Part shown: positions 1-9,737 of the stretch, piece by piece
Numbering within the stretch: the first letter of the stretch is position 1
How the letters are laid out: every line of letters starts with the position of its first letter
Source: Symsagittifera roscoffensis
Taxonomy: Eukaryota; Xenacoelomorpha; Acoela; Convolutidae
NCBI RefSeq assembly: GCF_963678635.1
Contig: NC_087063.1
Location: forward strand, 724,287 to 784,286
Direction: 5' to 3'
Length of the DNA stretch: 60,000 nt
Program-made: the position numbers and the translations under genes
The notes under the pieces: generated by a model
What the model was told of the DNA's origin: nothing
What the model saw: the letters and a program-made list of their open reading frames with translations, nothing else
Database searches by the model: none

Positions 1-1316
1 TTTCGTATAACTCGGAAAATCAATATGATTGACTTAAATTTTTAACTTAAATACATTGCTTAGGAGTTTAGTAGGAGTTTACACCTTTAAGAAATAAACC
101 AATTTGCAATATTTTAAAAACCGATTTTTTGAGAATGTTAGTTGTAGATTCAGGGGGAGTGCTCCTTCACCCCCATCAGGGTGCCAATTTAAACTCAGGA
201 TGTCAATATAAAGATGCAGTGGGTGCCATTGTATATATTTTTGAGAGCAGAATGTCCGCCGCCGAAAAAAAACGCTTTTTTTGGTCAAAAGTTTTCAAAA
301 AGTGCTACCTTATGTTGTTTCGTATAACTCGGAAAATCAATATGATTGACTTAAATTTTTAACTTAAATACATTGCTTAGGAGTTTAGTAGGAGTTTACA
401 CCTTTAAGAAATAAACCAATTTGCAATATTTTAAAAACCGATTTTTTGAGAATGTTAGTTGTAGATTCAGGGGGAGTGCTCCTTCACCCCCATCAGGGTG
501 CCAATTTAAACTCAGGATGTCAATATAAAGATGCAGTGGGTGCCATTGTATATATTTTTGAGAGCAGAATGTCCGCCGCCGAAAAAAAACGCTTTTTTTG
601 GTCAAAAGTTTTCAAAAAGTGCTACCTTATGTTGTTTCGTATAACTCGGAAAATCAATATGATTGACTTAAATTTTTAACTTAAATACATTGCTTAGGAG
701 TTTAGTAGGAGTTTACACCTTTAAGAAATAAACCAATTTGCAATATTTTAAAAACCGATTTTTTGAGAATGTTAGTTGTAGATTCAGGGGGAGTGCTCCT
801 TCACCCCCATCAGGGTGCCAATTTAAACTCAGGATGTCAATATAAAGATGCAGTGGGTGCCATTGTATATATTTTTGAGAGCAGAATGTCCGCCGCCGAA
901 AAAAAAACGCTTTTTTTGGTCAAAAGTTTTCAAAAAGTGCTACCTTATGTTGTTTCGTATAACTCGGAAAATCAATATGATTGACTTAAATTTTTAACTT
1001 AAATACATTGCTTAGGAGTTTAGTAGGAGTTTACACCTTTAAGAAATAAACCAATTTGCAATATTTTAAAAACCGATTTTTTGAGAATGTTAGTTGTAGA
1101 TTCAGGGGGAGTGCTCCTTCACCCCCATCAGGGTGCCAATTTATACTCAGGGTGTCAATATAAAGATGCAGTGGGTGCCAATGTATATATTTTTGAGAGC
1201 AGAATGTCCGCCGCCGAAAAAAAAACGCTTTTTTTGGTCAAAAGTTTTCAAAAAGTGCTACCTTATGTTTTTTCGTATAACTCGGAAAATCAATATGATT
1301 GACTTAAATTTTTAAG
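1..1316. repeat. 317-bp tandem array, a little over four copies
   Basis: A unit of 317-318 bp is repeated head to tail from the window edge to about 1316. The same landmarks recur at 129, 446, 763 and 1081, and the array must begin before base 1. Copies are nearly identical. The last differs at a few positions (for example a changed base near 1144) and the homopolymer A run varies by one. Each unit has a G-rich then C-rich block (about 159-185 in copy one) and a block with CCGCCGCCG followed by an A run and a T run. Short open frames of 69-77 codons repeat with the unit on both strands and are by-products. The second block resembles the interior of the hAT-type MITE at 37396-37825. Confidence 0.95.
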
Positions 1317-3355
1317 TCAACAAAATTTCGATTTGAAAATTCCGTCCCATTCTCTCTTTCTCTCTCTCGAAACTCCTTAATCCGCGCATGAGAAAAATTA
1401 CCCTAACCCTCAGAATTGATGCAAAATGTATTTTGCAATTCAGCGCTAAAAAAATAATTTCCAGTGCTTATTCATCGCTGAGTAAAATTGTACAGTAGTT
1501 TTTGATCTTTGCGACAGCTTGGAATTATCCGTGAACCTTTCTTCAAACTGGGTTGCAATTTTTCATTAGCGGAAGTGAAGTGAATCCGGGCAACTACAGG
1601 TTTTTCACACTAGGCTAGTATTAGTAGCCATAGCCAACACGACTGTGTGGCTTCGATTAGAGTATTTGTAAGTTCCATTTCATAAGCAATGCCGGAAGTG
1701 CGCGCCAGATGCCACTAAGGAGCAAATCAGCTCCTCCCCTTTTTAATAAAACATGTTTGTCCAAAAGAATGCCATTTTAATTCTAAACACTTTGTAATTT
1801 TGTGCGACATAAATTAATTATAAGTATTATGCTACACTACCGTTTTTTAACAAAGTTTATTTGGTAAAAATGCTTTCAAACAAAAATATGAGAAGAGACG
1901 ATACACGTCGTCCAATGTGTTCATTGCATCTTTTCAGTCTACATTGCGTTGCTTTAGTTGTACACATTTTAAAAAAACAAAAAAAAATAAACATATTTAA
2001 GCAGTTCGATACACCACACTCGGTTGTTATTAGAAGATCCAGGATACTTCTAATAGTGTACATGCATGTACTAAATAAAACATATCGCCTTAAAATCCCA
2101 CCAAATGCAAACGTCTGATTTGTTCTTGTTTACACAGTCACCCGCTCACATAATATTCCCTCAAATTTCAATCTGAAAATCGTAAATATTTTACAGCAAA
2201 GGAGACTTTCCCCACTTAATGTTTGCCCTCGTCTTCAATTATGCCCGCTGTCTTGACTTTGGCGCCCCAAAAGACAAAATTGAAGACGGAATATCGACTG
2301 AAAAAAAAATTGTTTACCGTGACTTTTTCTGGTTGACTTTTAAACTTCATGTTGATTGACTGCTTTTTATTGAACAACAGTGATTTGTTCAGTTTTTCTG
2401 ACTAAAACGGCAAAAATGTGTTCAGCTTGTTCTATGAAGCGTGCCGTGAAAAACTACATGAGCATGCTTGTCTCTTCATGGTCTCTTGTCCTTTTTTGTT
2501 CTAAAATAATTAACAATGGATTGTTTTCCATTTTTGACAAATATAGCATGTATAGCTTTTTACTGGATCGCTTAAGTCAACGCTCGCTTTCTCGGTTGAC
2601 CAGTCAAGTAAATGACCCTCTCAAGAGCTTTCCAAGAGCTTTAACAAGTATCATCCTTCTTAGGATATATAAAAATTCTTGAGGAAAACCTCAAAAGTTC
2701 CCACTATCCTATCAACTAAACCAAGTGATTTTACTAATGCAAAAATCGGACAAGATTTCTAAGTTTTTTCCTCAAAAATCCCCCGCAACGCCAAGTACTA
2801 TAAAACTGCTCGTATTAAAAAGAAACTCCGAAGTGGCTAAGAAATGTCAACGTAGCCTTTTCTACAGTCGCAAATCTTCAAAATACAAGAGAACAAAGTT
2901 TTTGAATTTCGTGAGCATTAATTATACCAAATTGAAAAAAAGTCATTTTCAAACCCTCAAAACTAAAAATTAATCAAACGCAGCTTGATTTTCTAAATGT
3001 ATGTTCAGTATATCAAAGTACTCAGAATCGTGGAAAAAATTATCAGAAAATTGTTAGCTAAACAGTCGAACAGGTCTTAAAAATATATCACTTCAAAAAA
3101 CAACAATACTCACCATCTGTAAATGAATCAGTTGAAACACTCATGGTGCCTCACTGAAATTGCTGGTGCATTTTTGCGTGCGTATCCGCTGCTCACCCGT
3201 TGCATTCAAAAAAAACCATTTTGCTTTTATCAAGGCAGAACGCTGAATGCTTAGACTGACTTTAACGTCTATGGAATCGTGAACTTTTCAAAATGTGAAA
3301 GTTTAACAAAAAAAGTTTTCACAATTTTTTGTTATGACTTTTTATAGTGTTTCTT
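1317..3355. other. AT-rich sequence with no recognised gene
   Basis: Non-repetitive AT-rich DNA with a short CT-rich tract near 1350-1370. Open frames of up to 100 codons (such as 2380-2682) have no recognisable domain, no splice-site context and a composition like the flanks, so I treat them as chance. The missing 5' exon of the receptor gene could lie here, but I cannot point to it. Confidence 0.5.
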
Positions 3356-3540
3356 TGAACATCATCCCCCATACGCTATATAAATACAAAGTGATATGTT
3401 TTGCCCATAGTAACATAAGAATTAGAACGAATATTTTGTTCAATTCATTTTGGAATGACTTCTGAGCCGGATTTTTCTGCCGCTGATGCGTTCTAGAAGA
3501 AAATATATCGCACCTAAGTTGTCCTAAATTGACCCCGGTT
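3356..3540 (-). repeat. Decayed copy of the Helentron-like repeat
   Basis: The order of words (CATCCCCCATACGC, then ATAAATACAAAG, then a degraded central block near AATATATCGC and a GTCCTAAATTG end) follows the middle of the family described at 4572-5110, on the opposite strand. It lacks both termini and is strongly diverged. Confidence 0.6.
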
Positions 3541-4571
3541 TATTGGAATTTTTTTTTATTCTCTATTGGCTGCGATTTCTCTATTTGGTTTTCAATTTTA
3601 TTCGATTTGCCAAAAAAAATCTTGCAATGCTTGGCATGACCAGGAGCATCAAGAACCCTTGCGATTTTGAATATTACATTATGAATTGTTATTTGGAACA
3701 AAAACTTGTGTATGAAAAATACGAAGCATGCTATGTGTATAACACATGTTTTTTCATAAATTGACGCTATCAGTTTCTAATCATTAGAAAAATTTGTACC
3801 GCATTTCAAAGCTAATCCTTCTGCGACTATTCTGTTGTAGCGACTTGAAAACACTTAGTTTGGTTCAAAGTACTTAAAGCATAGCCACTACTTGGTCTTT
3901 ATTGCTAAATGATACCCAATTCTATGTGCAGCCATGGTGCTGAAACTTTAAAATAAGAAAATTTCCAGTCAGTATTTGAAAATGACTGGAAAGAACTATG
4001 CCATATGCCGTTTTTTCTAGTCCATTTTGATTACCTAATAAATGGTATCATAAAATTTTTTGGTTGTGATCGCGATTTTACACACATAAAAAAGTTATCG
4101 AGGTTTCGAGAAAAGTGATGTGAATAATTTCAATTTTTGGACTAAATTCCACCAAAGTTGATGAGAAGCTGGCCTCCCACAACATTTTTAACATTAGTTT
4201 AGCCCTAAAATTTCAAGATTGTTTAATCGATAATAATTCTCACCCTTGCAGTTTTGCATTTACGTCAGTTGTTTTTGACTAGAAAAAACATACAAAAATT
4301 TAGAAAAAAATTTCAATATTTTTTTCTAAAATTTCAAAAAAAGGGAATATATACGCTCGAGGAATTTTTTCAGATCCATTTCACAAAACTTTGGACTCCT
4401 TAAGGTGATCTATTTCTTGATACTCGTCGCCCAGCTCAGTGTGCACACCACTATAGCATCAGTCTGTCTAACTAAACTAAGACAGACCGCCACGATTTTG
4501 CTTTTCTAAGCTGCTCGTTTTATATCCCGCGCTACATAATCGTTCCAAAATGACTTGACGCAAAAAGCTAA
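3541..4571. other. AT-rich sequence with no recognised gene
   Basis: No coding signal, repeat family member or RNA gene was recognised. Short homopolymer A and T runs dominate. Confidence 0.5.
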
Positions 4572-5110
4572 TTGTTGTTCCGACTTTCGATACGAATGTA
4601 ACGGAATATTTGTGCTCGGGGTGGGTTTTTTTTTCTTCAGACAAATTTCGACTTTTTAACTAGCCATTTTTGACGGAATTTTTTTATATCATTGGAAAGG
4701 TATTGTTGTCCTGAGCTCAAATTTGAAAAGAAATTTCACCTGTGATCATTTTTCGTAAAATTATGGGGGTTTAAAGATTGCCATTTTTGCCAATTTGGGA
4801 CAATTAACGCGCGATATATTTCGCGCTATTAACGCGTAAGCGGAGAGTTAATCCGTCTTAGAAGTCGTTCCAAATTGGTTTAACGAAGTTTATTTGCCAT
4901 AATTGATTTGTTACAAGTAGCGGAATCTATCCTTTTGTACTTTATATGGCGTGTGGGGGGATGATTTTGATTAAAAAAATTTCAAATTTTAGAAAAACAA
5001 ATTTTCATTTTGTTTTATTACTTTCAATTTTGTAATGTTATTACTGCTCCATAAACCTTAATAGGCAGTCGGAACACTCAGGGCTTCGCCTTGATACAAG
5101 CAGTCTTGTT
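4572..5110 (+). mobile_element. Helentron-like non-autonomous repeat, near full length (copy 1)
   Basis: Near-complete member of a family seen about 20 times in the window. It starts TTGTTCCGACTTTCG and ends GCAGTCTTGTT. Family landmarks in order are a 5' hairpin (CTTTCG/CGAAAG), a T-rich block, AACTAGCCATTTTTGACGG, a central inverted repeat rich in CGCG (near 4806-4840), ATGGCGTGTGGGGGGATGA, GCAGTCGGAAC, and a 3' hairpin (stem CAGGGC/GCCCTG in better copies). The 5' GTTCCGAC is the inverse of the subterminal GTCGGAAC. It has no coding capacity. Class assignment is inference from these end structures. A second copy follows directly head to tail. Confidence 0.75.
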
Positions 5111-5552
5111 CAGACTTTCGTAACGAAAGTAACGGAATATTTGCGCTTGTGTGAGTTTTCTTTCCTCGGACAAATTTCGACTTTTTAACTAGCCATTTTT
5201 GACGGACTTTTTTATATCATTCAAAAAGATTTTTTTTTAAAATCATTTTTTGCAAAGTTATGGGGGTTTGAAGTTTGCCATTTTAGCCAATTTGGGACCA
5301 TTAACGCGGCGCAATAAATGGAGATTTCATCCGTCTTGAAAATCGTTCCAAACTGGTTGAAGGAAGCCAATTTGGCATAGTTGATTTGGTACTAAGAGCG
5401 AAACCTATCATATGTATTTTATATGGCGTGTGGGGGGATGATTTCACAAAAGATCTAATTTTTTTTATTAGTTTCATTTTTTTTGTACTTTTTTTCTTTT
5501 TTCATGTTGTTAGTGCTCCATAGACCTTAAAAAGCAGTCGGAATATACAGGT
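5111..5552 (+). mobile_element. Helentron-like repeat joined head to tail to the previous copy
   Basis: Begins exactly where the previous copy ends: the terminal TTGTT is followed at once by CAGACTTTCG, the family start. It is shorter because of internal deletions, and its 3' hairpin is reduced to a short CAGGTCTTG remnant near 5545. Confidence 0.7.
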
Positions 5553-5639
5553 CTTGTTGGTCTTTTTATTTCCATACATGACTGAAGTTTTAATACTTAA
5601 AAGTTGATATTATCAGCCTAAAATTAATAGTTTTGCCAA

Positions 5640-5720
5640 TATTTAATTAAGTTAAAAAATCTAGACCAATTAAAGGGCAGTCGGAACATTCAGGGAACTG
5701 ATACGAACTTGTTTCTATAC
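5640..5720 (+). repeat. 3'-end fragment of the Helentron-like repeat
   Basis: Only the tail is present: AAAGGGCAGTCGGAACATTC, then CAGGG and GATACGAACTTGTT. It may be the end of a third unit of the adjacent head-to-tail pair. Confidence 0.55.
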
Positions 5721-6650
5721 CGTCTTATTTCTATACGTACTTGATTTTTTTAAATTCATAAATCAGTGCGGTCGTAACTTTCTGTCCTACTTTACTCAGC
5801 ACTTAGCTATCCTTGTTTGTAATTAAATGAAACTTTCAGATCTGATTATTCAAAATTATACACAATTAATTATTCTCGAGTGTGTGATCAACTCTGACGA
5901 ACTTTTGGCTGGAAAGTTGGACAAAAAGACAGGAATATGCTTGTAAAAACCTACAGCCATTTTTGATATTAGTAGATTTATTTGCCATCCGAGATATGGG
6001 AGGGTTGAAAACGTTGAAAGCATAGAAGTGTGACAGCTTGTTTCCATAAAATGTTAAAAACTAAACATGCGAGAGTGAACATCAATTAACATCCTTTTGT
6101 AATAATGCCCTCTCGCATGTAAAATCAAAAATTAAGGTGCTCCAAAGTGCATATGAATTTTAAGGTCTCTAAATTAGGGCACTTCTAGAACTTCTAATAA
6201 AATGTTTTTCAATCCAAGAATAGTTGTTATCAAAGCGTTTCATAAATTTCTTTTCTTAAATTTTCAAATTTTTTATTTAATGGTGAACTTAAATGCTTTG
6301 AAATTGTTTGCCCAAAAATGGATATGACCAGACAGTACAAGAAGGGCAAGGGGTGGGTCGGCACTTTGGGTGATGAATTCCCGGTTATTCACCCGCCCCG
6401 CCCCAATCCTGTGGGCAAGTTTTCAGGTCTGTTGTTATATCGGTTTGACTCTGTTTTTTTAGTCATTGGCTGATAAGGACTATGAAAATGACAATGAGTT
6501 TGAGGCTTTGAGAGAAACAGTTTCATGACTTTAAGTTTATGCCGTTAGCTGCATTTGTTTAATTGTACCACCCATCTTCATAATGAGCCAACTGTTCATT
6601 CTTAACTCAACTGCTCACACATTGTGTTGTATGCTATGTGTGTGTTTCAG
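5721..6650. other. Non-coding sequence upstream of the first recognised receptor exon
   Basis: No exon was recognised here. An 11-bp inverted repeat (ACATGCGAGAG near 6065 and its complement near 6110) could form a hairpin with a loop of about 34 nt. The last 25 bases before 6651 form an acceptable splice acceptor ending TGTGTTTCAG, so this is probably intron. Confidence 0.5.
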
Positions 6651-6721
6651 ACATCCAGTGTCAGACATTCTGAGCAAACTGCTGGCCAATTACGACCGCA
6701 GACTCCGACCACAATACGGAG
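6651..6721 (+). CDS. GABA-A-like receptor subunit, exon for the start of the mature extracellular domain
   Basis: The 71-bp exon lies between TGTGTTTCAG and a strong donor, GTGAGT. It begins with the last base of a split codon and ends with the first base of a Gly codon. It encodes HPVSDILSKLLANYDRRLRP followed by QYG, the N-terminal helix of GABA-A family subunits (pattern DIL..LL..YD.RLRP..GG). The split Gly is completed by the exon at 35255, giving Tyr-Gly-Gly-Asp-Pro-Val. No upstream signal-peptide exon was recognised, so the gene is 5' incomplete. The following intron is about 28.5 kb and holds a Ty3/gypsy element that begins 228 bp after this exon. Family assignment is firm; the exact subunit class is not. 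Confidence 0.93.
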
Positions 6722-6949
6722 GTGAGTCATCAAATTCATCATCATCCATCACAACTGTCCATGCTATCCACACAATTTCACTAATGCTACACACTATAGC
6801 CACTCTAATCCACTGCCGCCATAGTAAACTGGCATAGACCCTGAGGGGCTTCGAACCACTGATGTATTTCTTATAAGGCTGATATTTTTAAATATATTTT
6901 TGCCTCGCTGCAAAAATATATTTTGCAGCTAGGCAAAATTTTGCAGCTG

Positions 6950-7946
6950 TGTCGTCTTTAGGATTTTCACACACAGTCTTGCGAAGCTATCCCTTTTACC
7001 GTGCTAAAGCAGGGGGGCACTAAGGCTCGGTATTAACGACAATCCCGAAAGGGTTATTTTTAGTGGTGAGTTGTCCTCTACTCTATTCTATTGCTCCCCC
7101 TTAGTCAGTGATGCTCTTGCTTGCTATATCTCGCTTGAAGTCGCGTATAACGAATTCCTTTCTCTCAAATGAATTCAATATATGTATAAGTCTGAATGAA
7201 TACAAAGGGCCTACTAATTCGGCCAGCATATAATTTAGTAATATACAACAGAATGGTTTGCGATCTGTACACACTTAACAATTTCTTCTCTACGTACTCG
7301 GTCAGTACACGTGTCGACTAAGCTCTCTGACTTGTACTAACTTCTGCTCTAACTAATTTTCCACAAGGCACTTCGACTTACGTTCTTACTTCACTCGCTG
7401 TGAAACAATTAACAGATGAGTTCAGATAGCGACCACAACTGGGACCTACTGAATCTTACGCTCGTTAACTCGTTCTCTTTTAAAATCCGATCTCTAACCT
7501 CCACTTCTTCTTATCTCTATTTGTGCTCCGTTTTTGTTAATGTCACGCCACTTCATATCGGTGCTGTCATCCCCTTAATCACAACTGCCCCCTATGGTTT
7601 TTCCCTTTTACCTACTCCCCCTGTCAAAGCTGACGGGTCCCAAGTCCGGGTTTTTTATCGACTTGTTCACGTTTTGTAAATACATCCCCCTGCGGTTGGC
7701 ATCGTAAATCGGGTAAGTACCGAAGTCGTATGATTCTTATCAATTAAATCCCCCCTTCGCTACTTACTTAAATAACATCTGACTTCGGTGTCAAATCTTG
7801 ACCCAAGCAACAAAGTCATACGACCCCAATAAACTAACCATAACCCAATTTTGAACCAAATTTACTAATATTTTCACTATCATGTTAGGATAAAATGCGC
7901 AGAAAATACGCTAAGTCGAAAATTTGCTAGAATTACCAATTATACA
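6950..7946 (-). repeat. 3' LTR of the Ty3/gypsy element
   Basis: 997-bp LTR running TGTCGTC to TATACA on the + strand (TGTATA to GACGACA in element sense). It matches 14942-15939 almost base for base, with differences at scattered single positions and one length change in a G run near 7012. An 87-codon open frame on the strand antisense to the element (7416-7679) is present in both LTRs. Confidence 0.97.
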
Positions 7947-7959
7947 GTCTTCCCTTCTA
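7947..7959 (-). other. Candidate polypurine tract
   Basis: In element sense the bases just upstream of the 3' LTR read TAGAAGGGAAGAC and are followed directly by the LTR start TGTA. A purine-rich run abutting the LTR is the expected plus-strand primer of an LTR retrotransposon. Confidence 0.75.
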
Positions 7960-8160
7960 GTCTATTATTCTCCCGAATAATGTTAGGTTTTTCTCTTCCC
8001 CTTTTTTTTCTTCATTAAATACTGAATTACTGACTATATACAATCTATACTTTATTTAGGTATAAGCTATAGTTAAGTTTAAGTTTGAGATATAAGTTTA
8101 ATCAGTTCCTTCCTTTATAAATTCCTTGGTTATTAGCGAGAGTTTATAAACTGTCCTCTC

Positions 8161-8775
8161 CTAACTTTCGGCCCCCGAATTGGTTGAGGATTCGTCATAT
8201 TCGTCTGACCAATTCCCTTCTCCCCATTGGGCCTGGAGCGCCCGATATTCTTCCTCGCCAATGGTATGTCTGATTTCGTCAAAGAGGTCCCTAATTTTGG
8301 GCCTATCACTCGGCCTCCTCCTCCTAGCCCTTGCTATGTCGGAGAGGGAAATTGAGTGGGTGCTTGCAGAGTCCTCATCACTCTCCCAACTGAGAAATCT
8401 CTCCCGCCCAGACTTCTCCGAAGGCGGTTGACCCTCGGTCGAGCAAGTGTCAGTTGCCGTGTCCCGCGCTGGCTCATGTACATGAAATTGGCCCGCAGTT
8501 GAGCAACTCTCCAGGTCGGGCTCCCCCGGATTGAACTTCCAGAGAGCTGTGCTCACATCCGGCACCGTCTCTTCGACTCTAGGGTAGTGTCGGAAAGGCC
8601 GTGGGGCACCCTGCCTTCGCAGAAACAACCGGAACTCATGCCAGGAGGCGGTGTATGCCAATAGGTGCAGGGAGGCACCACTCTTCAGTGAAAGAGTTAT
8701 ATACTCATCTTCTTCCTGGTAGTCTAGGATGGTGAAGAAGGCTCGGAGGATGAAGGATCTCCACACAATTGTCAT
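8161..8775 (-). CDS. Third ORF of the Ty3/gypsy element, function unknown (204 aa)
   Basis: Lies between pol and the 3' LTR. I start it at the ATG at 8775 (MTIVWRSF..., context AAAATGA). The frame stays open 30 codons further up to a GTG at 8865, but that stretch is lysine-rich and unconvincing. The first 75 or so residues look globular (hydrophobic/aromatic, with LRRQGAPRPFRHYP). The middle is acidic and Ser/Thr-rich. A basic run RARRRRPSDRPK near residues 145-160 could be a nuclear signal, and the tail is acidic (WSDEYDESSTNSGAES). There is no signal peptide, membrane segment or envelope-type cleavage site, so it does not look like env. It is uninterrupted, unlike the pol tail. I do not recognise the family. 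Confidence 0.7.
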   Translation of the reverse strand: MTIVWRSFILRAFFTILDYQEEDEYITLSLKSGASLHLLAYTASWHEFRLFLRRQGAPRPFRHYPRVEETVPDVSTALWKFNPGEPDLESCSTAGQFHVHEPARDTATDTCSTEGQPPSEKSGRERFLSWESDEDSASTHSISLSDIARARRRRPSDRPKIRDLFDEIRHTIGEEEYRALQAQWGEGNWSDEYDESSTNSGAES

Positions 8776-9496
8776 TTTAGCGACTTTTTTTTTCTTTTGT
8801 AATTTAGAGAATTTATTAAAATTCGAAGGTTTCTTAACGACTGAATTTTGGTAGTAACAATGCACGGTTTCAGCCTTCGTGGTTCTCTTTTTCCCTTATC
8901 TTCACCTGTTCAGATGTTCGTATCGAGGTGACACGACGGCCCGTCAATCAATCGGTTGCCTTTACTTAAGATTGTAATCTGTCATGTTCGTCGGTTAACC
9001 TGCAAGCCTGGTCACGAAAGTCTTGTATACTAAGAATTAGCCTGAGCTTGCGCTAAATTAACCTGATTAAGTGTTTAATGACCCTCACTAAATTGTATCG
9101 TGTGATCGCAAACCTCTAGTCAGTCCCCGTCAAATAAAAGCACGTATGATTATATCATGAATGAGGGGTCAGCTGATCTGACTCGGGGACATGACTGCTA
9201 TCAAGTTACTCCTCACGGTGTGATCCAACCTCATCCATTTAGATAGATATGAATGTTTGAAACGAAATAATGATATCCATGAGGTGGGGTCACACCCTAG
9301 TATAGTAGCACCGAATACAATGAGCATTATATGGAAAGCCTATAACCATTAAAGTATAACCATTAATTTGATTAAAGATGTTTTTTTTTTTGAGTGCCCT
9401 ATTTTTAAATTTTTTTTTCTACAACCTAATTTATCTAGCTAATAAGTATAACGGGGAAAGAAAGTTTTAATAGTGTTTGTCTGATTGGTGTTGGAG
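8776..9496 (-). other. Non-coding spacer inside the Ty3/gypsy element
   Basis: About 720 bp between the pol tail and the third ORF with no convincing frame. It contains a long A/T homopolymer stretch near 9380-9420. It might carry a leader or splice signal for the third ORF, but nothing specific is visible. Confidence 0.5.
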
Positions 9497-9737
9497 TTAG
9501 CCCCGCTCGAACTCATCAATCCCAAAGCGAACAGGAGGTCGCCGTCTACGACTAGGTCGGCCCTCGCCCTCTGCCTCGTGCTCTCCCCTCAACTCCAAGG
9601 ACTCGTTAGGTTCTAGCGGAGCGAGTTCCTGGTCCGCTGGAGCGTTCAGATGATCGTCTTCCCTTCTGGTCTCCAGTTCGCGGCTGCGTCGTAAGTCTCC
9701 ACTACTTCGGCTTCGTTTTGGTTCGGATCCTCTATTG
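9497..9737 (-). pseudogene. Probable out-of-frame C-terminal tail of pol
   Basis: In the frame -1 relative to pol, an open stretch without its own ATG runs from a TAA near 9740 to a stop at 9497-9499. It overlaps the end of pol. Its translation is Arg/Glu/Ser-rich and ends with SRRRRPPVRFGIDEF, the kind of basic, proline-containing motif often seen at the C-terminus of Ty3/gypsy polyproteins. The pol frame itself ends in a less typical sequence (EGKTII). This suggests a small indel shifted the reading frame near 9660-9740 in this copy. The alternative is that the motif is coincidental and pol genuinely ends at 9646. Confidence 0.45.

Noticed and set aside
129-1315. Repeated 73-77-codon frames at the left edge
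   Set aside because: They recur with the 317-bp tandem unit, have no domain and appear with mirror frames on the other strand. They are a by-product of the repeat.
8161-8865. Calling the third ORF an envelope gene
   Set aside because: No signal peptide, membrane anchor, fusion-like segment or cleavage motif is visible.
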